This document shows positions 52,187 to 61,630 of a stretch of 64,000 nt of DNA, piece by piece. The stretch lies in assembly GCA_031412335.1 (NCBI GenBank), contig JANOCT010000003.1, positions 74,943 through 138,942 on the forward strand, written 5' to 3'. The stretch's first letter is position 1; every line of letters starts with the position of its first letter. The stretch is from JBBQYA01 sp031412335 (lineage in GTDB: Bacteria > Bacteroidota > Bacteroidia > Sphingobacteriales > Sphingobacteriaceae). The position numbers were made by a program, and so were the translations under genes. The notes below the pieces were generated by a model. That model searched no databases. It saw nothing but the letters and a program-made list of their open reading frames with translations, and was not told where the DNA came from.

Positions 52187-53089
52187 GTGAACAAGTTTTC
52201 CATAGGCGATATAGAGTCGTTAACCGGCATTAAATCCCATACTATCCGTATATGGGAACAGCGATATGGATTAATTATCCCTAAGCGAACAGATACGAAT
52301 ATTCGGTATTATGACGATAAAGATTTATGCAATTTTCTTAATATTTCAACATTAAATGATAATGGCTTCAAAATTTCGGAGATAGCCAAAATGTCTGAAA
52401 CCCAAATGGGTGAAAAAGTAGCTATTATATCTGACGAGTTAAATACTTCTTGCTCACAGGTAACTTTGTTAAGTTCAGCAATGCTTTCGCTTAATGAGAA
52501 AAGATTTGACGAAATTTTGAATGCCAGTATAGAAAAAACTGGTATTGAATATACGGTTACAGATGTATTGTTTCCTTTTATGCGAAAAATTGGGGTAATG
52601 TGGCAAACAAGCAAAATAAATTCGGCTCACGAACATTTTGTAACTCACCTTATTAAACAAAAATTAATCTGTGCAATTGATAAATTACCGGCTTCTCCTC
52701 CGATTGGAAAGAAATTTTTACTTTTTTTGCCAGAAGGCGAAACCCATGAAGTAGGTTTACTTTTCGCTAATTATTTAATAAAAGCAAGAGGGCATCAGGT
52801 TTTATATCTTGGCCAAAATTTGCCTTGCGAAGATCTTTTCAAAGTTGCTAGTTTCTACGATCCTGATTATGTGTTGAGTGTTTTTACATCAGTTTTAATC
52901 GAAAGTGATATCAATACTTTACTGACACGCATTACGGATAACTTACCAAATTGGCCTCTTTTAGTTGCAGGACCACGAATAGTGCAATGCCCAGTAACTC
53001 CAAAAAATGGATTAACAGTAATCAATTCAATCGAAGAATTGGTTAAAATGCTCGATAAAGAACAAAGCCTAGAATTGACTGCTCATTAA
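52187..53089 (+). CDS. MerR-family B12-dependent photoreceptor repressor (CarH/LitR-like)
   Basis: The 300-residue protein has a MerR winged helix (residues 4-73; 'GIKSHTIRIWEQRYG'), a helical cap domain with W139-x9-E149-H150, and a cobalamin domain with the E-x-H-x-x-G motif at 185-190 (H187 as lower axial ligand). These match CarH, in which light breaks adenosylcobalamin and disassembles the repressor tetramer. The start is GTG, with no upstream ATG in frame. It lies 68 bases after FeS-BCP and likely controls the light island. Autoregulation is possible. Confidence 0.9.
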   Translation: MNKFSIGDIESLTGIKSHTIRIWEQRYGLIIPKRTDTNIRYYDDKDLCNFLNISTLNDNGFKISEIAKMSETQMGEKVAIISDELNTSCSQVTLLSSAMLSLNEKRFDEILNASIEKTGIEYTVTDVLFPFMRKIGVMWQTSKINSAHEHFVTHLIKQKLICAIDKLPASPPIGKKFLLFLPEGETHEVGLLFANYLIKARGHQVLYLGQNLPCEDLFKVASFYDPDYVLSVFTSVLIESDINTLLTRITDNLPNWPLLVAGPRIVQCPVTPKNGLTVINSIEELVKMLDKEQSLELTAH

Positions 53090-53158
53090 CAATAATTACC
53101 TAGCGTAATTTCTTTGTTTTTCAATAATTAAAATCTGCTGTTATCCTGTAAAAAATTC

Positions 53159-53166
53159 TATTTTTG
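53159..53166 (+). promoter_or_regulatory. Putative -7 box TATTTTTG upstream of sucA
   Basis: TATTTTTG fits the Bacteroidota -7 element and lies 19 bases before the sucA ATG. The -33 region holds only CTG/TTATCC, so the promoter is weakly supported. Confidence 0.4.
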
Positions 53167-53185
53167 CCAAGGACACAAATTAAAG

Positions 53186-55978
53186 ATGGATAATTATTCG
53201 TACCTGAACGCTGCCAATGCTCCCTATATTGAAGATCTGTATCAACGTTTCAAAAACGAGCCTGAATCTGTAGATTTTGGTTGGCAAAAATTTTTTGAAG
53301 GATTTGATTTCGCTAGAAACGAAACAGCTTCAACGGTTACATCAGAAACTCCAAAGCATTTTCTAAAAGAAATTAATGTTTTGAATATGATAAATGGCTA
53401 CCGAACCCGTGGTCATCTTTTTACCAAAACAAACCCTGTACGCGAACGAAGAAAATATTTTCCGGGCAAAGAACTGGAAACTTTTGGCCTTTCGGACGCT
53501 GATTTAGATACTGTTTATCAAGCAGGTATTGAAGTTGGTTTAGGTCCAGTTTCCCTTCGCGAAATTCGTGATTTGCTTGAACAAACTTATTGCGAATCCA
53601 TTGGTGCAGAATATAAATACATCCGCAATCCTCATAAAACCGAATGGTTTGAGAAGCGAATGGAATCAACCCGAAATACGCCCAACTTTACACTCGAAGA
53701 GAAAAAACAGATTTTAACTAAATTAAATCAGGCAGTTGTATTCGAGAATTTTTTGGGAACTAAATTTCTTGGTCAAAAAAGATTTTCGTTAGAAGGAGCA
53801 GAATCTGTTATTCCAGCATTAGATGCCATAATAGAACAAGGTGCTGAATTAGGAATAGAAGAATTTGTTATTGGAATGGCACATAGAGGCAGATTAAACG
53901 TTCTTGCCAATATTATGAATAAAACCTACAAACAACTTTTCGAGGAGTTTGAAGGCAAATTTAATGAAGATGATGTTTTTGGAGGAGATGTAAAATACCA
54001 TTTGGGTTTTTCTACAGATATTGTAACCAATAAAGGCAAAAATGTACACTTAAGTTTATCACCAAATCCTTCACATTTAGAAGCAGTTGATCCGGTAGTC
54101 GAAGGAATGGTGCGCGCCAAAATTGATGCAAAATACCATGGTGACTTAAAAAAAATATCACCAATTTTAATTCATGGTGATGCGTCTGTAGCTGGACAAG
54201 GGATTGTTTATGAAGTAATTCAAATGGCAAAACTTGATGGCTTCAAAACTGGAGGAACCATCCATTTAGTAATAAACAATCAAATAGGTTTTACAACTAA
54301 TTTTAAAGATGCACGATCAAGTACCTATTGCACAGATTTAGCAAAAGTTACTCTTTCACCCGTTTTTCATGTAAATGGAGATGATGTTGAAGCATTACTT
54401 TTTGCAATAAAAATTGCAATGGAATATCGACAAACTTTTTTGAATGATGTTTTCATCGATGTTCTTTGCTATCGTAAATATGGCCATAATGAAGCTGATG
54501 AGCCTCGTTTTACACAACCACTTTTATATAAATTAATAGAACAACATAAAAATCCTCGGGAAATTTATGTTGAAAAACTTTTGCAATCAGGCACTATTGA
54601 CGCCAATCTTGCAAAAGAAATGGATAAAAGTTTCCGTAAGTTGCTGCAAGAGCGATTGGACGAAACCAAAACTGAACCATTGACTGAAGTTTCTAAAATT
54701 TTCGATGGCTCATGGAAAGAAATGCGTTTTGCAACAGGCGAAGATTTTAGAAGTTCACCTGATACAGCAATTGATGAAAAAGTTTTTAAGCAGATTGCTT
54801 TAAAATCTGTAACTCTACCATCAGATAAAAAGTTTTTTAAGAAAATAGAAAAGCTTTTTGAAGATCGTAAAAACATGCTAAACGGTGAAGGGAAATTAGA
54901 CTGGGCCATGGGTGAACTTTTAGCGTATGGCACTTTACTTTGCGAAGGCCATCCGGTAAGATTTACTGGCCAGGATGTAGAAAGAGGAACTTTTTCGCAC
55001 AGGCATGCAGTGGTTACGGTTGAAGATTCAGATGAAGAATATACACCACTTTCGTTTCTTGAAAAAGATCAAGCAACGTTTTCTATTTACAATTCTCACT
55101 TATCTGAATATGGAGTTTTAGGCTTTGAATATGGATATGCAATGGCATCACCAAATGTTTTACCAATTTGGGAAGCTCAGTTTGGTGACTTTGTAAATGG
55201 AGCTCAGATTATAATAGACCAGTTTCTAACCAGTGCAGAAACTAAATGGAGAAGATCAAATGGTTTAGTTATGTTGCTTCCACATGGCTACGAAGGTCAA
55301 GGTCCTGAACATTCATCTGCCAGAATGGAAAGGTTTTTAGAAGCATGTGCAGGTAATAACATACAAATTGCCAATTGCACGACACCCGCAAACATGTTTC
55401 ATATTTTGCGCCGTCAATTAAAAAGACAATTCAGAAAGCCATTAATTATTTTTACACCAAAGAGTTTATTGCGTCATCCTTTATGCGTTAGTAAAATCTC
55501 TGATTTCACCAATGGTGGTTTTAAAGAATTAATTGATGATTCATTTGTAAGCGTAAGTAAGGTCAAAAGAGTATTATTCTGTACGGGTAAGATATATTAT
55601 GAATTATTAGATTACCAGCAAAAAGAAAAAATTACAAATGTTGCGATTGTTCGAATAGAGCAAATTTATCCTTTTCCTAAAATACAATTTGAAGAAACAA
55701 AAGCTAGATACAAAAAAGCCGCTGATTTCTTCTGGGTGCAAGAAGAGCCAGAAAATATGGGTGCTTGGCCATATTTGTGCAGGTTGTTGAGAACAGATTC
55801 CATACAAGTAATCTCAAGAAGAGAAAGTAGCAGTACTGCAACTGGATATTCAAAACAGCATGTAGTACAACAAGCATTAATTGTAACCAAAGCATTTGAA
55901 ATAATAAATAAAGAAGAGAAAATTGAAGTAGCTAAAGAAGTTAAAAAAGATACGATTGAAGCTTCAAAATTTGATTAA
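53186..55978 (+). CDS. sucA: 2-oxoglutarate dehydrogenase E1 component
   Basis: The 930 residues match OdhA/SucA E1: N-terminal helical 'AANAPYIEDLYQRFKNEPESVDFGWQKFFEGF' is the E2-docking segment, 'HRGRLNVLANIMNK' and 'HGDASVAGQGIVYEVIQMA' bind TPP, and 'LLPHGYEGQGPEHSSARMERFL' is in the second half. It decarboxylates 2-oxoglutarate in the TCA cycle. sucB lies 458 bases downstream with a dispersed repeat between, so a shared transcript is not certain. Confidence 0.95.
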   Translation: MDNYSYLNAANAPYIEDLYQRFKNEPESVDFGWQKFFEGFDFARNETASTVTSETPKHFLKEINVLNMINGYRTRGHLFTKTNPVRERRKYFPGKELETFGLSDADLDTVYQAGIEVGLGPVSLREIRDLLEQTYCESIGAEYKYIRNPHKTEWFEKRMESTRNTPNFTLEEKKQILTKLNQAVVFENFLGTKFLGQKRFSLEGAESVIPALDAIIEQGAELGIEEFVIGMAHRGRLNVLANIMNKTYKQLFEEFEGKFNEDDVFGGDVKYHLGFSTDIVTNKGKNVHLSLSPNPSHLEAVDPVVEGMVRAKIDAKYHGDLKKISPILIHGDASVAGQGIVYEVIQMAKLDGFKTGGTIHLVINNQIGFTTNFKDARSSTYCTDLAKVTLSPVFHVNGDDVEALLFAIKIAMEYRQTFLNDVFIDVLCYRKYGHNEADEPRFTQPLLYKLIEQHKNPREIYVEKLLQSGTIDANLAKEMDKSFRKLLQERLDETKTEPLTEVSKIFDGSWKEMRFATGEDFRSSPDTAIDEKVFKQIALKSVTLPSDKKFFKKIEKLFEDRKNMLNGEGKLDWAMGELLAYGTLLCEGHPVRFTGQDVERGTFSHRHAVVTVEDSDEEYTPLSFLEKDQATFSIYNSHLSEYGVLGFEYGYAMASPNVLPIWEAQFGDFVNGAQIIIDQFLTSAETKWRRSNGLVMLLPHGYEGQGPEHSSARMERFLEACAGNNIQIANCTTPANMFHILRRQLKRQFRKPLIIFTPKSLLRHPLCVSKISDFTNGGFKELIDDSFVSVSKVKRVLFCTGKIYYELLDYQQKEKITNVAIVRIEQIYPFPKIQFEETKARYKKAADFFWVQEEPENMGAWPYLCRLLRTDSIQVISRRESSSTATGYSKQHVVQQALIVTKAFEIINKEEKIEVAKEVKKDTIEASKFD

Positions 55979-56215
55979 TAGCTGATTTTATGACGTTAAA
56001 GAAAATATATGTTGGCATCAAAACTATACTAACAGATATAAATTGTTTCAGTTTTTTTCACAAGTAAATTTAATATTTTTTTTAAAAGAAAAAAAAACGA
56101 AAAAATCATAATTTAATTTTAGTAATTTCAATCATAAGATGTGAAATATTTTAGAGAGTTAGTAAAAATAGTATTAAAATAAAAAAATGACTGAATAATG
56201 ATTATTTGCATTTAC

Positions 56216-56300
56216 ACGGCTTAGGGATAGTAGCGGCATCCTTTTTTTCCATTGAAAAACAATTAAAACAAAAAAGATATAGCGGATAGCCCGACCCCAT
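56216..56300. repeat. Dispersed intergenic repeat, copy 3 of 3
   Basis: This copy has TAGCGGCATCCTTTTTTTCC and AAAACAATTAAAACAAAAAA, GATATAGCGGATAGCCCGAC. It lies in the 458-base gap between sucA and sucB. Nothing else gene-like is seen in that gap; a 25-residue frame near 55991 is probably chance. Confidence 0.7.
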
Positions 56301-56435
56301 AAACAAATCTTTCAACCATCGACGAGATAATTTGGGGTAAGCCCTTAGAAATTTTTACAATTATTTTAGGTTTACTTATTAAAATATAAAGAAATTAAAA
56401 GAAATTAAAATATAGCTGAATTTAGAATAAAAAGT

Positions 56436-57671
56436 ATGAGCATAGAAATTAAAGTACCAGCAGTAGGTGAATCAATAACAGAAGTCACACTTTCCAGATG
56501 GATAAAAAATGATGGTGATAGAGTGGAAATGGATGAAATTATTGCAGAGCTTGAATCAGATAAAGCTACTTTTGAATTGACTGCCGAAAAAGGTGGAGTT
56601 TTAAAAACTAAGGTAGCTGAAGGAGATACAATTGCAGTAGGCGCGGTAGTATGCAGCATTGAAGAAGGAGTTGGAAATGCAAAAACTGTAACCGAAAAAA
56701 CAGAAGTTGTAAAACCAGAGCAAACAACAAGCGAAGCGAAAACAAGTACAACATCTACTGAAAAAGCAGCAACTTATGCTTCTGGAACACCATCACCGGC
56801 AGCTGCAAAAATTCTTGCTGAAAAAGGAATCGAAAACAATGCTGTAAACGGTAGCGGAAGAGATGGTCGGATTACCAAGGAAGATGCAATGGGTGCCGAA
56901 AAATCTGTAACTCCAAAAACAAGCACACCTTCAGTTGGTGGCGGTAGCGGTGGAGATGCACCTAGAGGAATACGTTCAGAACGAAAAGAAAAAATGTCGT
57001 CGCTGCGAAAAACAGTTGCCAAAAGGTTGGTAGCCGTTAAAAATGAAACAGCGATGTTAACTACTTTTAATGAAGTAGACATGGCTCCGATTATGGAGAT
57101 AAGAACCAAATACAAAGATAAATTCAAAGAAAAACACGGAGTAGGGCTTGGTTTTATGTCGTTTTTTACGAAAGCAGTTTGTGAAGCTTTGAAAGAATTT
57201 CCAGCTGTAAATGCGTCTATTAGTGGAGAAGAAATAATTTATCATGATTTTGCCGACATTTCTATCGCTGTTTCTGCACCTAAAGGTTTAGTAGTTCCTG
57301 TAATTAGAAACGCTGAATCGATGACCCTTGACCAAATTGAAAAAGCAGTTGTAGAATTAGCTGGAAAAGCTAGAGATAGTAAATTGACTTTGGAAGAAAT
57401 GACGGGTGGAACTTTCACGATTACTAACGGTGGTGTTTTTGGTTCAATGATGTCGACACCAATTATAAATGCTCCACAATCTGCAATTTTAGGTATGCAC
57501 AATATTGTTGAAAGACCAATGGCAGTAAATGGTCAGGTAGTTATTCGACCAATTATGTATGTTGCACTTTCTTACGATCACCGCATAATTGATGGTAGAG
57601 AATCTGTTGGTTTTCTAGTTAGGGTAAAGCAATTGCTAGAAGATCCAACCAGAATGCTTTTAGGAGTTTAA
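56436..57671 (+). CDS. sucB: Dihydrolipoyllysine-residue succinyltransferase (E2o)
   Basis: The 411 residues have one lipoyl domain (1 to about 75) with K43 in 'ELESDKATFEL' as lipoylation site, a linker, an E3-binding domain ('PSPAAAKILAEKGI', about 117-150), and the catalytic domain ending 'SYDHRIIDGRESVGFLVRVKQLLEDP' with H382 and D386. It passes succinyl groups to CoA in the TCA cycle. Followed by a strong terminator, so it ends its transcript. Confidence 0.95.
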   Translation: MSIEIKVPAVGESITEVTLSRWIKNDGDRVEMDEIIAELESDKATFELTAEKGGVLKTKVAEGDTIAVGAVVCSIEEGVGNAKTVTEKTEVVKPEQTTSEAKTSTTSTEKAATYASGTPSPAAAKILAEKGIENNAVNGSGRDGRITKEDAMGAEKSVTPKTSTPSVGGGSGGDAPRGIRSERKEKMSSLRKTVAKRLVAVKNETAMLTTFNEVDMAPIMEIRTKYKDKFKEKHGVGLGFMSFFTKAVCEALKEFPAVNASISGEEIIYHDFADISIAVSAPKGLVVPVIRNAESMTLDQIEKAVVELAGKARDSKLTLEEMTGGTFTITNGGVFGSMMSTPIINAPQSAILGMHNIVERPMAVNGQVVIRPIMYVALSYDHRIIDGRESVGFLVRVKQLLEDPTRMLLGV

Positions 57672-57695
57672 AAGAATTTTTTTCTAATTAACCTA

Positions 57696-57725
57696 AAAAG
57701 GTCGGCTTTCCTAAGCCGACCTTTT
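57696..57725. terminator. Bidirectional rho-independent terminator after sucB
   Basis: A 13-bp perfect stem (AAAAGGTCGGCTT/AAGCCGACCTTTT) with a TCCT loop sits between sucB and the convergent secreted-protein gene. T-runs on both strands fit both genes. Confidence 0.92.
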
Positions 57726-57752
57726 CTTTTAAACCTAGTGTAACAAACAAAA

Positions 57753-58220
57753 TTATCTGTCCAGTTTACCTTTATCAATCAACTCTTCTAACATAGGCTG
57801 AATTTTAATACCCTTAATAAAAACGATTTCGTAAGGCTCTTTAAATTTAAAATTAAATCCAAGATTTATATAATCTATATCAGCCAGAAAGGTTCCATCG
57901 GTACTATACAACGAGCCATTAAATCCAAAGTCTGTTCGTTTAATCGCTCTCGCCTTTTTATATTTTCCGGTACCGAATTCACTATTTTTAGCAGCATAAT
58001 TCTTTGCAGGTTTATCGCCTTCACTTGAATTATGTGGAGTTTTAGTGTAATAACCTGCTAGCTTTCCATTCATGCTGAAGTAATATTTATCATCCTTTTC
58101 ATCTACCGAAATAGGATCGCCGGTGTATTGTTTTTTTTGGCCAACTATTGCTTGGCCGTAATTATAATTACTGATTCCTAAAAAGCAAATCAGCAAAAGT
58201 ATGTTTCTGAGATTTTTCAT
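57753..58220 (-). CDS. Small secreted protein of unknown function
   Basis: The 155 residues begin with a signal peptide (1 to about 22, ending NYGQ). The mature part has a TGDP...Y-rich core and ends 'IKIQPMLEELIDKGKLDR'. No family was recognised. It is on the same strand as and 50 bases downstream of the next secreted gene, with a hairpin between, so they may be one envelope unit. Charge is high in Lys. Confidence 0.7.
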   Translation of the reverse strand: MKNLRNILLLICFLGISNYNYGQAIVGQKKQYTGDPISVDEKDDKYYFSMNGKLAGYYTKTPHNSSEGDKPAKNYAAKNSEFGTGKYKKARAIKRTDFGFNGSLYSTDGTFLADIDYINLGFNFKFKEPYEIVFIKGIKIQPMLEELIDKGKLDR

Positions 58221-58236
58221 AGCATGTAGGTAAGTT

Positions 58237-58260
58237 AAAGCGCATCAATTGATGCGCTTT
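58237..58260. terminator. Perfect 24-bp palindrome, likely terminator of the 528-residue gene
   Basis: AAAGCGCATC-AATT-GATGCGCTTT is perfectly self-complementary and lies 10 bases after the minus-strand stop of the upstream gene. The T-run on the minus strand is short, so it might attenuate rather than end transcription. Confidence 0.6.
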
Positions 58261-58270
58261 TTGTGAAAAA

Positions 58271-59857
58271 TTAATTAAGCTTAATTTTTTTGAACCATAA
58301 ATTATCTTCTTTCTTATCGGTTCCTACTGCTATGATGGTGTTATTATCTACACGAACCACTCCACCATAAATTTGACCAAATTGTGAATCACTTGTAAAA
58401 TCTACTGCATCTTTAGATGTTCCTTCTGGAGAAATATTCAAACCTGAGAGACCGAATCTTCTTTTTCCATATTTTCCACCTGGAGTATTATACATAACCG
58501 ATACGGAATTATTATCTAACAAAAACACATCTAATTTTCCACCTGTTGGAGGTTTTTCACTTTTTAAATGACCTGTATAATTTGCAGTATACGAATCCCT
58601 ATCTATTTGATACAACCAATCTAATTCACAATCTTTGGTAAACTTATATACCACTGCATCTTTAAAATCAAAATCAGTGTAGTATCGATAAACTGTTTGA
58701 GTAGCTTCTTTGGTAACTGTTGTTCTCCAGAACTTTACATACATTTCTGCAGTTACATAAAAAGAGCCATCAGGCAAAAACATGAAATCACTTAATACAA
58801 AACTTCCTCCTTTTTTATTAAATCCAGGGTTACCCTTTCTAAGTTTTCGCATGATGTCTTTTTCATAATCGTAAACTTTAGTAACTCCTTTTGTCAAATC
58901 ACTCAAACTATAATTGGAAACAAACATGCCAATGTATGAATTACTAACTTTTACTGATTTGTTATTAGCTGGATACGATTTCATAACTGGCTGAGCAGTA
59001 GATGGAGCGTATTCACCAATTAGGTACAAATCATTTTTATGAGTAGTAAGTTGAACACCTGCCATTTTAAAACCATTTGGCAAACCTAATGTAGTACGAC
59101 CTTGCTCTTTTCCGTTCTCATCTAGTTTAAATAGAATAAAATCTTTGGTTAATTTAAATTTGAAAGGCTTTATTTGTTGCAATTGTTTACCAACTAAATA
59201 AATAGCGTTATTTACTGCCAACATGGATTCAATGCCAAACTGATCACGTCCTAATAAATTTAAATCACTTTCTGATTTGATTTCCAATGTATTACCATCA
59301 ATTCGATAATATTTTACGAAATCAAGATTCTTCGTTTCTTTAGCTTTACTCTCGTATTGAACCAGTAAAATTAAATCACCATTGTTTGATACAATTTGAT
59401 AATCACTAAATTCACGTTCTGTACAAACTTCAAAATCTTTTACATCAATTACTTTATTTGATTTATCGAATTTAATAATTTGCACAATCATCATGTCTGT
59501 TTTTTCATCATCATCTATCCATGTTGTGTAACCAATTCTAAAATCTTTGAAAAAAAACTTAGGTTTTACAGAATTTTTTGTTCCAAGTGTAACATAACTT
59601 CCATCTGTTACATTTAAATTTTGATCGGCACTAAGTTCATATCGTTGGTATTTTCTTTTCTCACCTTTTTCTCTTTTTGCTTTAGAACTTTCAAAAAGAA
59701 CCATAACACCATTCGAAGCTTCATTATGCATAGCATAAATAGGTTCATTTTTTCGTTGTTCTTTAGTTAATGGAATTTGTTTTTCGCTGATTAAAGTCTG
59801 GGCGAACAGACCGCCCGACAAGCAAAATAATGTGGTTGCAATTAATAATTTTTTCAT
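58271..59857 (-). CDS. Secreted protein of unknown function, beta-propeller-like
   Basis: The 528 residues have a signal peptide (1-19, ending LFAQ), then beta-strand-rich blocks with repeated 'D.NG.....' turns and repeats of strands around GSFYVTAEMY and FVLSDFMFLPDGSFYV, suggesting a beta-propeller-like fold. No enzyme motif is visible. Many Bacteroidota have paralogues of this kind, often in tandem with a small secreted gene as here. Confidence is in the gene rather than its role. Confidence 0.75.
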   Translation of the reverse strand: MKKLLIATTLFCLSGGLFAQTLISEKQIPLTKEQRKNEPIYAMHNEASNGVMVLFESSKAKREKGEKRKYQRYELSADQNLNVTDGSYVTLGTKNSVKPKFFFKDFRIGYTTWIDDDEKTDMMIVQIIKFDKSNKVIDVKDFEVCTEREFSDYQIVSNNGDLILLVQYESKAKETKNLDFVKYYRIDGNTLEIKSESDLNLLGRDQFGIESMLAVNNAIYLVGKQLQQIKPFKFKLTKDFILFKLDENGKEQGRTTLGLPNGFKMAGVQLTTHKNDLYLIGEYAPSTAQPVMKSYPANNKSVKVSNSYIGMFVSNYSLSDLTKGVTKVYDYEKDIMRKLRKGNPGFNKKGGSFVLSDFMFLPDGSFYVTAEMYVKFWRTTVTKEATQTVYRYYTDFDFKDAVVYKFTKDCELDWLYQIDRDSYTANYTGHLKSEKPPTGGKLDVFLLDNNSVSVMYNTPGGKYGKRRFGLSGLNISPEGTSKDAVDFTSDSQFGQIYGGVVRVDNNTIIAVGTDKKEDNLWFKKIKLN

Positions 59858-60131
59858 AGCTTTTTTTAGGGTTAAAAACTTTTTTAAACAGTAAGCATTT
59901 TGGGCAAACTGGAAATCAAAATTGCTCTATTAAAATATGGCTATCAATACACTGCTACCCGTATTTTTGGGTAAGTGCTGGTACGGAGAGGGAAGAGTTA
60001 CAGGTCAATTCAAAAAATAGTTGAGTAGTTCAAGTAAAAGGGTAATAAAAAAATGTTGAAGTTTTTTTGTTTTTCTCAAATAACACAATATATTTACACC
60101 GTATTTTAAATGTTATTAACCCTTCAAACCT

Positions 60132-61622
60132 ATGAAGAAGTTATTATTTATTGTTGTAGTGGCAATTCTATGTTCTTATAGTGCTTTTTCCCAAATAAAC
60201 TTACAAAGTACTCCTTCATTACCCAGTTTAAAAGGGTATAATGCTAAATTTTTAAATTCAAAACTTACATCCTTTAGAAAACAACTTTCTAATGGAGATT
60301 TAAGTAAGAGTAACGTTAATCAAATTAAAAACAGTTTAGCAAAAACTCAAAAAAGAACTACTAGATTTATTAAAAGCGCTAAAAAATCCAAGAAGACTAA
60401 CTACAAAAAATTAATAAGGATAGAAACTAAACTAAAGAGGCGCTTATGTAAAACAAATCCAAAATTGGCTGATGAAATATTTAACCCAAAAATTTACAGA
60501 TTAGCACCTTATCATAACAAATATTCTAATGATACTAAGGGTAAGAGTATACAATTCAATGATTTAAATCAAGCAAAGTTATCTTTAGATTATGTAGATA
60601 TGAATACTTGTATTCGTTCTTCTAGTCTTCAAGATTCCAAAATAAAAAAGTATAAAACCAACTTTAAAGATTTAAATACAACGATTGAGAAAGCTGAAAG
60701 TGATCAAAATTTCTATGATTCAAGAAATCAACAACTGCAGGATGCATTTATTAACAATAAGGATCACAAAAAACTAATTACAAAATATTCGAAAACAAGT
60801 TTTTACAATGGGCAAAAATTAAATGATTTAAAGCAGATGTTTGCTAAGGAATCAACTATTGAAAACGAAATATTATCAACCTTTGAAAACGATAAAAGCT
60901 TTCAGGAATTTGCTAAATTTAATAGTTATTTAAAAACAATTGAATTTGATAAAAACAAACTGAATAACATAGACGGAATTCCAACAATTGATGATGCAAA
61001 AAACTCATTAGAAGCATCTTTAAATAAATCAAGCGTTAATAGTATTTCATTACTTGATAAAAAAAACTCATTAAGTATTGACTCATTAAAGGCAAGTAAA
61101 CAAAACTTTACAAAAAAATTAAAATCAAATAGATTTTATTTTAAACCTAATCTACTTAAAACGAAGCCATTTAAAGATAGAATTGATTTTCAGTTTGATT
61201 TTGCTTTTAGAAATTCAAATCTAATGCAGCCAAAAGGAGGAGATTTATCTTTAGGTGCTAGTTATCAAATTAGACAAAATATTTCTGCTGGATTAAGTGG
61301 TTCTTATTCATTTGGAATTCAAAACAAAATAAAAGATTTACTCATAACATCTGAAAGTCTAGGAATTAGATCTTTTGCATTTTATTCAATAACAGAAATT
61401 CTTAAAATCCAGATAGGGTATGAAATGACCAATACTACTTTTAATTATAAATTTTTTAAAAATTATAGTTTTAAAAATGGAGTTGCACCAATTGGAATAA
61501 GAGTCGTAAATCCTACCAAATCTAAAAATAAAGAATTCTTTACTATACAGTATAATCTTTTTAGAAACACCTCAGTACCCCCTACCTCAGCTATCATTTA
61601 TCGAATTGGTTTAACATTCTAA
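60132..61622 (+). CDS. Secreted Lys-rich coiled-coil / beta-barrel protein, RHS partner
   Basis: The 496 residues start with a signal peptide (1-20, ending AFSQ), then a Lys/Ser/Asn-rich helical region (about 25-330, likely coiled coil), and a C-terminal part (about 340-496) with alternating hydrophobic strands ending 'SAIIYRIGLTF', like an outer-membrane barrel. No family was recognised. It is 8 bases before the RHS-like gene, so the two are surely one unit; an outer-membrane anchor or exporter for the RHS protein is inference. Confidence 0.75.
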   Translation: MKKLLFIVVVAILCSYSAFSQINLQSTPSLPSLKGYNAKFLNSKLTSFRKQLSNGDLSKSNVNQIKNSLAKTQKRTTRFIKSAKKSKKTNYKKLIRIETKLKRRLCKTNPKLADEIFNPKIYRLAPYHNKYSNDTKGKSIQFNDLNQAKLSLDYVDMNTCIRSSSLQDSKIKKYKTNFKDLNTTIEKAESDQNFYDSRNQQLQDAFINNKDHKKLITKYSKTSFYNGQKLNDLKQMFAKESTIENEILSTFENDKSFQEFAKFNSYLKTIEFDKNKLNNIDGIPTIDDAKNSLEASLNKSSVNSISLLDKKNSLSIDSLKASKQNFTKKLKSNRFYFKPNLLKTKPFKDRIDFQFDFAFRNSNLMQPKGGDLSLGASYQIRQNISAGLSGSYSFGIQNKIKDLLITSESLGIRSFAFYSITEILKIQIGYEMTNTTFNYKFFKNYSFKNGVAPIGIRVVNPTKSKNKEFFTIQYNLFRNTSVPPTSAIIYRIGLTF

Positions 61623-61630
61623 CTGAAATT

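Noticed and set aside
55991..56068. 25-residue frame downstream of sucA
   Set aside because: Too short, no family and no leader; it is likely chance.
58237..58260. 24-bp palindrome considered as an operator
   Set aside because: Its place directly after a stop codon, in line with transcription of that gene, favours a terminator or attenuator.
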